Position numbers and translations under genes: made by a program. Shown piece by piece: positions 27,117 through 35,498 of a stretch of DNA of 64,000 nt. Below the pieces are notes generated by a model that did not search any database, was not told the DNA's origin, and saw nothing but the letters and a program-made list of their open reading frames with translations. The DNA is from CAXBOO01 sp963977425. GTDB lineage: Bacteria; Bacteroidota; Bacteroidia; Flavobacteriales_D; Luteibaculaceae. The DNA lies in contig CAXBOO010000002.1 in NCBI GenBank assembly GCA_963977425.1, positions 186,001 through 250,000 of the forward strand. The letters run 5' to 3'. How positions within the stretch are numbered: position 1 is the first letter of the stretch; every line of letters starts with the position of its first letter.

Positions 27117-27143
27117 AAAACCCGCCTAGTGCGGGTTTTTTTT
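27117..27143 (+). terminator. Terminator of the receptor/hydrolase operon
   Basis: AAAACCCGC pairs with GCGGGTTTT around a 5-base loop, followed by T-run. Confidence 0.92.
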
Positions 27144-27265
27144 TGAGCAATTCTTCCATATATTACGCCACCACTGAGTATTTACGGTGTCTATAATTGT
27201 AGTTATTCAATTAGCAATTTAATTACCACGCTTTCATTTTTAAGCTTCAAGCATATTTTAACCGC

Positions 27266-30200
27266 ATGAAAAACATTGCCCGTTCGTTGCTATTAGCAAG
27301 TATTATTGCTTGTTCATTCGTCATTTATATTTCTCAGCCAGCGAAAGAAGTGTCTTTAAATCAAATGGCTACTCTAGAGCCTGATATAAAAATCAATAAG
27401 CAAGATAAACCTGGAGAAATGATGGCTTTCGAGTTGGAAAGACAAAAAAATCCAACTTTAGGTAAAATACCTGATGGTGCTCCACTGAGGGCTTATCAAC
27501 ATGTCAGAAAGATTGCCAAAAATTCTAATAAAGCCGGATTACTTGGCGTTACCTGGGAAGAAAGAGGACCCGACAATGTTGGTGGTAGAACCCGCGCTTT
27601 GATGTTTGACCCAAACGATGGAACAAATAAAAAAGTTTGGGCAGGAGCTGTTGGAGGTGGTATTTGGTACAACAATGATATCACCGATGCGTCATCATCA
27701 TGGAATGCCGTTGACGATTTCATGGGATCCTTAGCCGTTTCATGCCTTGCTTATGATCCAAGCAGTACCTCTACCTTTTACGCTGGAACCGGCGAAGGAT
27801 ATTTCAACTCTGATGCTCAACAAGGTTTAGGTGTTTGGAAATCTACCGATGGCGGAGTTACTTGGAACCAATTAGCATCTACAATACCTAGCAGCACGGG
27901 AACAGATGCGCAAAAAGGATTTAGATATGTACAAGATATCGCTGTGGCAAGCAATGGCGATGTCTTTGCTGCTACTAGAGGTTACTACAATAACCGTGGA
28001 GGTTTATTAAAAAGCACCGATGGTGGTTCAACCTGGTCGGACATCACACCTGCTGCAATAACAAGTCAAAGAGGATCAGACATTGAGTTTGCTGCTAACG
28101 GCGACTTATACGTTACATTCGGCATTTTCAATCAAGGTTATATTTACAGAAGCGATGACAATGGTGCTACTTGGGCCAATATTACGCCAGCCATTTTTGG
28201 TGCTGATAATGAAAGAATAGAACTAGCCATTGCTCCTTCGGCAAGTGCAACAACAGGTACAACCGTTATCTATGCATTATCGAGCAGTTCAAGCAATAGC
28301 ATTGAAGACATGGTTGTATCTACGGATGGAGGAACTAACTGGTCTTCAATCACGATACCGAGTTATATCAATCAGGATTGTTCAGTCAGTGGCTCTTCCG
28401 ATTTTACTCGTGGCCAAGCTTGGTACGATTTAATCGCAGCAGTAAAACCTGATGATGCAACAACTCTTATTGTAGGCGGTGTCGATTTATTTCGCTCAAC
28501 CGATAGCGGTACAACGTGGACTAGAATTTCCGATTGGGCGGATCGCGGTTGTAGCACTGAAAAATACGCCCATGCCGACCAGCACCAAATTCAGTTCCGA
28601 CCTGGTTCTAATGTAGAATTTATCGTTGGTAATGATGGTGGTGTTTTCCATGCTGCAGACATAACAACATTTCCTGTTGATTTTGATGCGCGAGTTAAAG
28701 ACTACAACGTAACACAATTCTACGCAGCCGATTTAGCGCAAACTAGTGCCTCGAATGAAATTTTAGCCGGTGCACAAGACAACGGTACACAATATTTTAC
28801 CGCAGCGGGGATAAACAGTACCTCCGAATTAACAGGTGGTGATGGAGCCTTTTGCTTTTTTGATGACGATGATGATAGCGATGCCGTAACGGCCTACGTT
28901 TACAACAATCTATATTTCTTTGTAAACGGTGGATACAATGCTCAACTCTCCCAAAACACGGGCCGTTTTATCAATCCTTCCGATTTAGATTCCGATAACG
29001 ACATCCTCTATTCTGCGGATAATGCCAATAAATACAGAGCTACCGATTACGATGCCAATACTACGGTTTACACCCCCGGATTAGACGGTGGTACAGCAAG
29101 TGCAATTACCGTTTCTCCGCATACAGCCAACACCATTTTCATTGGTACCAGTGCAGGTAAGATTTATAAAATATCTAATGCCAATACAGCTCCTGCCAAA
29201 ACCGTTATACCTGTAACTGGAGTTCCTAGTGCCTACATAAGTTGCATTGCAGTAGGTTCTGACGATGATGAATTGGTGGTTACCATAAGCTCATATGGAG
29301 AAGATCATGTTCTCTACACTAGCAATGGTGGCACATCGTGGACAGATAAATCTGATAATCTTACAGACATGCCTGTATATTGGGCTTTGATCAATCCGAA
29401 CAACAGCGATGAAGTTCTTATAGCGACTGAATATGGAGTATGGTCTACAACTTCACTAACCGGCACACCTGCTTGGGCAATAACAAGTACAGGATTGGCT
29501 AACGTTCGCTGCGATATGATTCGCTACAGAGCAAGTGATAATACAGCAGTTGTAGCCACTCATGGAAGAGGTGTATTTACCGCCAACGTTTTCAATACTA
29601 CTTCAGATTGGATTTCGGCAACCAACGATGGTGATTGGAACAATGCCGCTAATTGGGATTTAGGTAGAGAACCTATCGCTAGCGATGACATTACTTTAGA
29701 TCATATAATTGTAGCTCCAGGCTATACGGTAACGGTTACCGCTGATGCGGCCATTGGCAATCTAACTTTCGATGATGCCGATATCAACCTAGTGATTGAA
29801 GCTGGTGTTACGTTTGGGTATTCCACTATTTCAGGCAATGGTAACATCACTTTAGAAGAAGGCGCTTCTTTGGTACCTAATGCAGGACAATCGGGTACCG
29901 TATCAGGTAATTTTACAGTAAAAAGAAACAAACCTTCTGGCCAAAATGCCGCTTATTATAATTTCTGGTCATCACCTGTAACCGCCGGTAATACCAATAT
30001 GATGGCAGGGGCACAAAATGTATATTCACTTGCCAAAGGTGCTGGTTCTGAATCGTCATACTATTCAGCCTTTTCAGGCCTTATGACCAATGGTCGTGGG
30101 TATGCCGCAACCAATGTTACCACCGCAACTTTTACAGGTACCGTGAACAATGGGAATATCAATTACGCCATTGAAGACAATTCTGGTGGTGGCGCAGGTG

Positions 30201-31192
30201 TTTTCAATCTTACAGGAAATCCCTACCCTTCGGCTATATCGGCTTCTACTTTTGTAAGCGATAATGTTGCGGCTTTATTGGATGCTACCGTTTATTTATG
30301 GAGTCAATTGGACGCCAACGATAGAACCGATTCAGAAAACTCTATTGCCAATTTTATAGCCGTAAATGCAGCTGGTATTTCTGCTTACGATCAAGATGCC
30401 ACTTTAGCTGCAACCAACATTGCGTCGGGACAAGGTTTTGGTGTTGCCGCAGCATCTTCTACCAACATCAGTTTTAACAACGATCAGCGTAACGGAAACA
30501 ACAGCGATTTTAAATCAGATAAAACATTGCGATCGGCTGAATATGCTTGGTTTGCAATAGAGCAAAACAAAGTTGAACAACCCATTCTTATTGCTTTTGG
30601 AGAACAAGCAACGACAGGTTCCGACTTCTATTACGATGCCCATTCTTTTAAAACTGAAAACAACCTTCAACTAGCGGCTATGATTAAGGATGAATTGTTC
30701 TTGATAGACGCCCTCCCTTTGAATCAAGAGGAAACAAGAATTCCGCTTTCCGTTACTGTGCCAGAAGCTGGAAAATTCAGTATTTCTTTTGCAAAAGAGA
30801 AAAACCTTAACGAATCTAGAAACGTGTATTTGTTGGATAAAGAAACTAACTCAACCTACGATTTAAAGGAAACAAAAACCATAGAATTTGAAGCAGCTGA
30901 GGCTAGTTTTTGGCAAAATCGATTTGAATTGTATTTCCATAATTCTACCGTTGGCATCGATCATACAGATGATGAAAATAGATGGATACAGTGGACATCA
31001 TCCCAAGGAAGATTAAAAATTCAATCCTTAAACGATAAAACTACAGCAATACACATATTGGATGCCTCGGGCAAATTGGTGAAAGTACTGACTTTGGAAG
31101 CCCTCGAAATAAAAACCATCTCACTAGCTACAGGAACGTACATATTGAAATCGCAAGCAGAAGCAAACATCATCAAAGCCTTTGTTCAATAA
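27266..31192 (+). CDS. Large T9SS type A surface protein with sialidase/BNR-type beta-propeller
   Basis: 1308 residues. N-terminal membrane signal (about 5-25). Residues ~90-780 carry repeated BNR/Asp-box motifs (VWKSTDGGVTWNQL, LLKSTDGGSTWSDI, IYRSDDNGATWANI, LFRSTDSGTTWTRI), the VPS10/sialidase-like propeller often labelled glycosyl hydrolase although catalytic sialidase residues are not evident. A second, beta-helix-like region begins near WISATNDGDWNNAANW. The C-terminus is a type A sorting domain (IHILDASGKLVKV, LATGTYILKS). Probably an adhesin or matrix-binding protein on the cell surface. The PID-CTERM gene starts ten bases after its stop and may be co-transcribed. Confidence 0.87.
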   Translation: MKNIARSLLLASIIACSFVIYISQPAKEVSLNQMATLEPDIKINKQDKPGEMMAFELERQKNPTLGKIPDGAPLRAYQHVRKIAKNSNKAGLLGVTWEERGPDNVGGRTRALMFDPNDGTNKKVWAGAVGGGIWYNNDITDASSSWNAVDDFMGSLAVSCLAYDPSSTSTFYAGTGEGYFNSDAQQGLGVWKSTDGGVTWNQLASTIPSSTGTDAQKGFRYVQDIAVASNGDVFAATRGYYNNRGGLLKSTDGGSTWSDITPAAITSQRGSDIEFAANGDLYVTFGIFNQGYIYRSDDNGATWANITPAIFGADNERIELAIAPSASATTGTTVIYALSSSSSNSIEDMVVSTDGGTNWSSITIPSYINQDCSVSGSSDFTRGQAWYDLIAAVKPDDATTLIVGGVDLFRSTDSGTTWTRISDWADRGCSTEKYAHADQHQIQFRPGSNVEFIVGNDGGVFHAADITTFPVDFDARVKDYNVTQFYAADLAQTSASNEILAGAQDNGTQYFTAAGINSTSELTGGDGAFCFFDDDDDSDAVTAYVYNNLYFFVNGGYNAQLSQNTGRFINPSDLDSDNDILYSADNANKYRATDYDANTTVYTPGLDGGTASAITVSPHTANTIFIGTSAGKIYKISNANTAPAKTVIPVTGVPSAYISCIAVGSDDDELVVTISSYGEDHVLYTSNGGTSWTDKSDNLTDMPVYWALINPNNSDEVLIATEYGVWSTTSLTGTPAWAITSTGLANVRCDMIRYRASDNTAVVATHGRGVFTANVFNTTSDWISATNDGDWNNAANWDLGREPIASDDITLDHIIVAPGYTVTVTADAAIGNLTFDDADINLVIEAGVTFGYSTISGNGNITLEEGASLVPNAGQSGTVSGNFTVKRNKPSGQNAAYYNFWSSPVTAGNTNMMAGAQNVYSLAKGAGSESSYYSAFSGLMTNGRGYAATNVTTATFTGTVNNGNINYAIEDNSGGGAGVFNLTGNPYPSAISASTFVSDNVAALLDATVYLWSQLDANDRTDSENSIANFIAVNAAGISAYDQDATLAATNIASGQGFGVAAASSTNISFNNDQRNGNNSDFKSDKTLRSAEYAWFAIEQNKVEQPILIAFGEQATTGSDFYYDAHSFKTENNLQLAAMIKDELFLIDALPLNQEETRIPLSVTVPEAGKFSISFAKEKNLNESRNVYLLDKETNSTYDLKETKTIEFEAAEASFWQNRFELYFHNSTVGIDHTDDENRWIQWTSSQGRLKIQSLNDKTTAIHILDASGKLVKVLTLEALEIKTISLATGTYILKSQAEANIIKAFVQ

Positions 31193-31202
31193 TATATTAC
31201 CG

Positions 31203-31394
31203 ATGAAAAAATCTATACTTCAAAAAAATACATTTCTGCTTATTGCTTGCCTTGTTTCTATAGCAGCATTTTCTCAATTTCCGCCACCACCATCGCCATC
31301 TGTTCCTATTGATGGGGGATTGTTATCGATCGTAGGAGCTGGAATTGCTTATGGTGGTTACAAACACTTTAAAGACAAAAAGAAAAACAAATAA
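31203..31394 (+). CDS. PID-CTERM mini-protein, putative exosortase XrtF substrate
   Basis: 63 residues from the ATG giving MKKSILQKNT; an upstream TTG would overlap the preceding gene and add seven unlikely residues. A signal peptide (to about AAFSQ) is followed by a proline-rich stretch FPPPPSPSVP, then PIDGG, a hydrophobic segment LLSIVGAGIAYGGY and a basic tail KDKKKNK. Motif, membrane segment and basic cluster are the three parts of an exosortase/PEP-CTERM-type sorting signal. Almost nothing else remains in the mature protein, only ~15 residues. The genes for exosortase XrtF and its associated protein converge on it at once, which supports the pairing. Confidence 0.82.
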   Translation: MKKSILQKNTFLLIACLVSIAAFSQFPPPPSPSVPIDGGLLSIVGAGIAYGGYKHFKDKKKNK

Positions 31395-31826
31395 CTACTT
31401 AAAAGCTTCTAATCTAGGAGCTTTTTTTATGACATAAAATGATGCTAAAACCAACAGCAGCCATTCTATATTAGACCCTAACAAGCTCATGGCATAAGCT
31501 ATTTTCTGAATAAGATCCCAATGCGTAAAGTATGTAAGTGCCTTAAAAGTCAATGATACTACTATAAATACGGCACTAAACTTCAAGTACAATACGGCTT
31601 TTTGTAGTCCGTAAATACCCAAAACGGCTAAAGCTATCAACCCTTCATTGAAAACCATCATCCGAAGAATATCGATCGCTCTCAATAACGCCATCGAAAG
31701 TCCAACATCCAAACCTGTTCCCAAGCCAAACAACTGCTGAAAGAAGCCATTAATCTGCCCGAAGTAGTGTACGTATATAAAATAGGGCAATAAGGCGCCT
31801 AGAGCTAATAAAACACGGTATTTCAT
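31395..31826 (-). CDS. Exosortase F system-associated membrane protein
   Basis: 143 residues with about four hydrophobic segments (6-22, 55-72, 80-97, 110-132). Size, topology and position directly after xrtF match the small membrane protein that accompanies XrtF in flavobacteria. Its start overlaps the xrtF stop by four bases. Function is unknown; it may assist substrate recognition or membrane assembly of the exosortase. Last gene of the guaB-to-xrtF operon. Confidence 0.85.
   Translation of the reverse strand: MKYRVLLALGALLPYFIYVHYFGQINGFFQQLFGLGTGLDVGLSMALLRAIDILRMMVFNEGLIALAVLGIYGLQKAVLYLKFSAVFIVVSLTFKALTYFTHWDLIQKIAYAMSLLGSNIEWLLLVLASFYVIKKAPRLEAFK
31401..31428 (+). terminator. Terminator of the PID-CTERM gene, inside the end of the convergent gene
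   Basis: AAAAGCTTCT pairs with AGGAGCTTTT (one G-T pair, loop AATCT) and is followed by T7. It overlaps the last codons of the XrtF-associated gene on the other strand and may serve both directions. Confidence 0.8.
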
Positions 31827-32377
31827 GCGCTCATCCTCTTTGCTTCAACAAATTTATTAACCCAAATTAAAAACAACACAAATATCCAAGCATATACAAC
31901 TATCGTAAAGATGTACTTGTGATTGATGTCGAGCATATTTGGAGCATACTTATAAACCAAGGCTAAAGCCCAAACTCGAACAATATTGACTAGAAATATA
32001 GATAACACCCCTACTGGAATATACCATAACAGGTGTTTGTTATTAAATGACGTAGCCAACACTAATGCCAAAAATGCCTTTTGAATATTGAATGCATTAC
32101 AAGAATGGTCGATGTACACCGATTGACTTCCATCTACATACAGTTGCGCTCCATGCCCAGTTTGTAGGTAATGTGATGCAATGGAAAACACCTCCATTAG
32201 ATTCACAGTGCCTTTAGCAATGAAATTGCTTATAAAAGCATTCACTTCAGCTCCAAGAGCACTCTCGTTAAAATAAAGTTGTATTAGATGCAGAACAAGG
32301 TAAATCACAACCAATTTCAGCAAGAACAATTGCCAAAAATCGAGTGACTTGAATCTATTCACGACATTAAATGCCAT
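31823..32377 (-). CDS. xrtF: Exosortase family protein XrtF
   Basis: 184 residues, multi-pass membrane protein. The exosortase catalytic set is present in order: C93 (DHSCNAF), R134 in the NxxR motif NIVR, and H153 (INHKYIF). Exosortases cleave C-terminal sorting signals as cysteine transpeptidases or proteases on the outer face of the inner membrane. XrtF is the short form found in Bacteroidota. It starts three bases after moxR ends and is coupled to the associated protein. The PID-CTERM gene just beyond is the obvious local substrate. Confidence 0.9.
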   Translation of the reverse strand: MAFNVVNRFKSLDFWQLFLLKLVVIYLVLHLIQLYFNESALGAEVNAFISNFIAKGTVNLMEVFSIASHYLQTGHGAQLYVDGSQSVYIDHSCNAFNIQKAFLALVLATSFNNKHLLWYIPVGVLSIFLVNIVRVWALALVYKYAPNMLDINHKYIFTIVVYAWIFVLFLIWVNKFVEAKRMSA

Positions 32378-32380
32378 GTT

Positions 32381-33331
32381 TTAAAGCATTTTCTTCACTA
32401 TGCTTTCAATGGTGTAACCTTCTGCTTCGGCTTTGTAATTGGTTAAAATTCGGTGACGCAAAACAGAGGTAGCGACAGCTTGAATGTTCTCAATATCTGG
32501 TGAATATTTACCATTCATCAAAGCATGGCATTTTGCGGCCAATACCAAAAACTGTGCTGCACGAGGACCTGCTCCCCAAGATAAATAGGTGCTAGCCCAT
32601 TCGTTTTCTTTAACCGGACGGGTTTTTCTTACCAAATCGACTGCATACTTCAATACATTGTCGGCAACAGGTACTTGGCGAACCAAAGCTTGATATCCCA
32701 TGATTTTGGCTTTATCTAAAACCTGATTCACTTGAGCTGTTTGCGTACCCGTAGTTCGCTTTACAATTTCGTATTCTTCATCTTGAGAAGGGTAACCTAC
32801 CTTGATGTTGAACATAAAGCGATCGAGTTGTGCTTCAGGCAATGGATATGTTCCTTCCTGCTCAATCGGGTTTTGAGTAGCCAATACAAAGAAAGGCTTG
32901 TCCAATTCTATTGTTTTACCGCCCACAGTAACACTTTTCTCTTGCATGGCTTCTAAGAGCGCTGCTTGTGTTTTTGGTGGAGTACGGTTTATCTCATCGG
33001 CCAATAATATGTTAGCAAATACTGGACCTGGTATAAATTGAAATTCTTTTTTCTCATTCAGTATTTCCGCACCCGTAATGTCTGAAGGCATCAAATCGGG
33101 AGTAAACTGAATGCGGTTAAACGTAAGTCCTAAAGATTTTGCTATGCTTTGAACCATCAATGTTTTTGCCAAACCAGGTACACCTACAAGTAGTGCGTGC
33201 CCCTGACAAAAAATAGAAATTACAATCTCATCGATGCTGCTTTCTTGACCAACAATTACTTTCGAAATCTCTTTCTTTAGCAATTGACAATCTTGAACAA
33301 AGGCATTGGCTTTACTGACTACGTCTGACAT
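32381..33331 (-). CDS. MoxR family AAA+ ATPase
   Basis: 316 residues. Walker A is GVPGLAKT (50-57), Walker B NILLADEINR near 107-116, and the arginine finger region is LPEAQLDRFMF. MoxR ATPases act as chaperones, usually with vWA/DUF58 proteins encoded beside them; here the neighbours are PPIases and exosortase XrtF instead, and the DUF58 gene lies 24 kb away. Three bases separate it from the genes on both sides, so it is inside one operon. Confidence 0.93.
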   Translation of the reverse strand: MSDVVSKANAFVQDCQLLKKEISKVIVGQESSIDEIVISIFCQGHALLVGVPGLAKTLMVQSIAKSLGLTFNRIQFTPDLMPSDITGAEILNEKKEFQFIPGPVFANILLADEINRTPPKTQAALLEAMQEKSVTVGGKTIELDKPFFVLATQNPIEQEGTYPLPEAQLDRFMFNIKVGYPSQDEEYEIVKRTTGTQTAQVNQVLDKAKIMGYQALVRQVPVADNVLKYAVDLVRKTRPVKENEWASTYLSWGAGPRAAQFLVLAAKCHALMNGKYSPDIENIQAVATSVLRHRILTNYKAEAEGYTIESIVKKML

Positions 33332-33334
33332 ATA

Positions 33335-34666
33335 CTATTTTTTATTCCAGTTGAATCTAAACGTGCAATCTTTTAAATTCTCGTTCAAGTTGATGTACGT
33401 TTTTTTAAGATTGGTTTTAATCCACTTATCAATTTCTTTTTGCTTCAAGTTTTCAAAAGCAACATTTTGAATGATCTGATAATCGTCGATTAAGTTCGCT
33501 GTATGGGGCTCCGTTCTGTCCATTAATTTCACCAATCTATAGCCTTTCTTTTGACTAGAATTTGTGTAAATCACAGGATTTGAAATATCGTTAACCTCTA
33601 AGTTGTCTATAGACAAAAACATTTGAGGTTCTATTTCATTCATAGAAAAACTTGCAGAACCTGTTGCTGGATTGATGATTTGTCCTCCACTGCTTTTAGA
33701 ATCTTCGTCGTCAGAGAATTTTTCAGCAGCTTCTTCAAAAGTCATTTTTTCTTCAGCAATCAAAGTAGAAATACTATCCAATTTGTTTTGAACATCGCGC
33801 ATAGCATCTGCAGTAACTCCCGGTTTCAATAAGATGTGACGTGCATTATAGCTTTCACCTCTTCTTTCAATCATTTGAATGATGTGGTACCCGAATTGGG
33901 TTTTAAACACATCCGAAACTTCTCCATTTTTAAGCGATAAAGCAACGGCATCAAATTCTGCTACCATGCTTCCTTTGCTCACCATTCCCAGCTCGCCTCC
34001 TTTGGTTGCAGACCCCGGATCTTCGGAATACAATATGGCCAGTGTAGAAAATTCTCTCTCGCCTGTTTCTGCTTGTTTTTTGTATTGTTTTAGTCTGTCT
34101 TTTACCGATTGAATTTGAATCGGATCCAAAGGTGGATACATCACAATGTGCGATACTTTCACTTCTGCATTGATCAATGGCAAACTATCTTTCGGTATGG
34201 TTTCAAAATAGGCTGCAATGTCTTCAGGTGTAATGATTACTGATTGAGACACCTGCCCTTGCATTTGCTGAATAAGCAATTGGTCTTTCAGTGATTTTCT
34301 AAACTCCGCTTTTATTTCAACCAGTTTTTTGTCGTAGAATTCTTCAAGACGTTCTACACTACCAAATTGTTGCATAAAGTAACGCAAACGTCTATCCATC
34401 TCCCCTTCTACTTGATCAGGGCTTACAACCAAACTATCCACTTTTGCACGGTGCAAAAACAGCTTAGAAATCAATGTTTGTTCAGCGGCTACGCATTTAT
34501 CGTAAGGAATTCGCTGTTGGCGAAATTGTCCTTTCTGCTCTTCCAATTCGGACAGCAACAAAATTTCACCTCCAACAACCGCTTCAACCTGATCGATGAC
34601 AGTACCTTGTGCCCAGCCAATAAGAGTAATTAGGCTAAGGCCTATCGTCAATATAAAATTCTGCAT
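33335..34666 (-). CDS. SurA-like periplasmic peptidyl-prolyl isomerase with two parvulin domains
   Basis: 443 residues. Signal peptide MQNFILTIGLSLITLIGWAQ, SurA N-terminal helical domain (to about 165), then two parvulin domains (about 170-275 with VSHIVMYPP, FGYHIIQM; and about 280-385 with ARHILLKPG, FSDDEDSKSSGG). SurA-type chaperones carry unfolded outer-membrane proteins across the periplasm. The gene overlaps the 3' end of the preceding lipoprotein gene by 32 bases; the signal peptide shows that this start is real. Confidence 0.92.
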   Translation of the reverse strand: MQNFILTIGLSLITLIGWAQGTVIDQVEAVVGGEILLLSELEEQKGQFRQQRIPYDKCVAAEQTLISKLFLHRAKVDSLVVSPDQVEGEMDRRLRYFMQQFGSVERLEEFYDKKLVEIKAEFRKSLKDQLLIQQMQGQVSQSVIITPEDIAAYFETIPKDSLPLINAEVKVSHIVMYPPLDPIQIQSVKDRLKQYKKQAETGEREFSTLAILYSEDPGSATKGGELGMVSKGSMVAEFDAVALSLKNGEVSDVFKTQFGYHIIQMIERRGESYNARHILLKPGVTADAMRDVQNKLDSISTLIAEEKMTFEEAAEKFSDDEDSKSSGGQIINPATGSASFSMNEIEPQMFLSIDNLEVNDISNPVIYTNSSQKKGYRLVKLMDRTEPHTANLIDDYQIIQNVAFENLKQKEIDKWIKTNLKKTYINLNENLKDCTFRFNWNKK

Positions 34667-35498
34667 TCTTTTTATTTAAAGCATTGTTAACCGCATCTTG
34701 TCTAAGCTTTCGCGTAAGATCGGTACGACGCTTGTTAACGATTTGTAATCGGATTTCGTCTTTAGAAAATTGCAAAGGGCTTCTATCGCCTCTTTTTTTA
34801 ACGTCTTCTATGTACAAATACAGTTTTCTACCATTATAGTATTTGGTGTAAACACCTTCAGACATTTTCCCAAGTATATTGCTCAACGAATTGTTTGCGT
34901 CTGGGAAAAATTCCAGCATGTCGGACTTCTTATACCAAGTATCACTGCTTTTGATGTAGGTATAATCTTTGTCTTCTACGTTCATCTCCAAATCATTTAG
35001 ATCTTTTGACAAATCACTTTTTATCCAACGCCAGTACTTGTAATTCAAAATATCCATGCTATCGGCATCCAAAAAGCGGATGCGAAAAGCTGGTTCGTTT
35101 AAAATGAAATTATCTTGATTTTCTTTATAATGTGCCATCAATTCTTCTTCGTCAATCAAAGTGTCCAATCGACTACGGATGAATTTAGATTCGTATTTGA
35201 AAATCAATAGCGAGTTTCTATACTTCTCTACCAAGCTTTCTACATCTTGCTCTACATCGCTCAAATTGAGTTTTGCAGCTTGCAATAGCACTTGTTTTTC
35301 GAGCCAGTTATTGGCATAAGCACGAGCCATTATAGCACTATCGCGTTTCGATATCCCCACAGGAATAGCGTCTTCTAAATCGTGCTCAAAAAGTTTTACA
35401 TCGCCAACACGGGCTAAGCTACGACCTTGATCTACATCATCGCTTTGTTTGCAGGCTGCTAAAGAGCATAAAATCAGTATGCAGGCTAATAATCTCAT
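34635..35498 (-). CDS. SurA/PPIase-like periplasmic lipoprotein
   Basis: 287 residues. Signal peptide with lipobox LAAC (C16). The mature part is helical, with a SurA_N-like arrangement (DAIPVGISKRDSAIMARAYANNWLEKQVLLQAA), but no clear parvulin motif, so it may be a chaperone without isomerase activity. It lies between two PPIase genes, overlapping the upstream one by four bases (ATGA) and the downstream one by 32. The three genes together form a periplasmic folding module. Confidence 0.8.
   Translation of the reverse strand: MRLLACILILCSLAACKQSDDVDQGRSLARVGDVKLFEHDLEDAIPVGISKRDSAIMARAYANNWLEKQVLLQAAKLNLSDVEQDVESLVEKYRNSLLIFKYESKFIRSRLDTLIDEEELMAHYKENQDNFILNEPAFRIRFLDADSMDILNYKYWRWIKSDLSKDLNDLEMNVEDKDYTYIKSSDTWYKKSDMLEFFPDANNSLSNILGKMSEGVYTKYYNGRKLYLYIEDVKKRGDRSPLQFSKDEIRLQIVNKRRTDLTRKLRQDAVNNALNKKNAEFYIDDRP

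Noticed and set aside
7686..33331. DUF58 and moxR as a linked chaperone operon
   Set aside because: They are 24 kb apart in different transcription units; a functional link cannot be read from this window.
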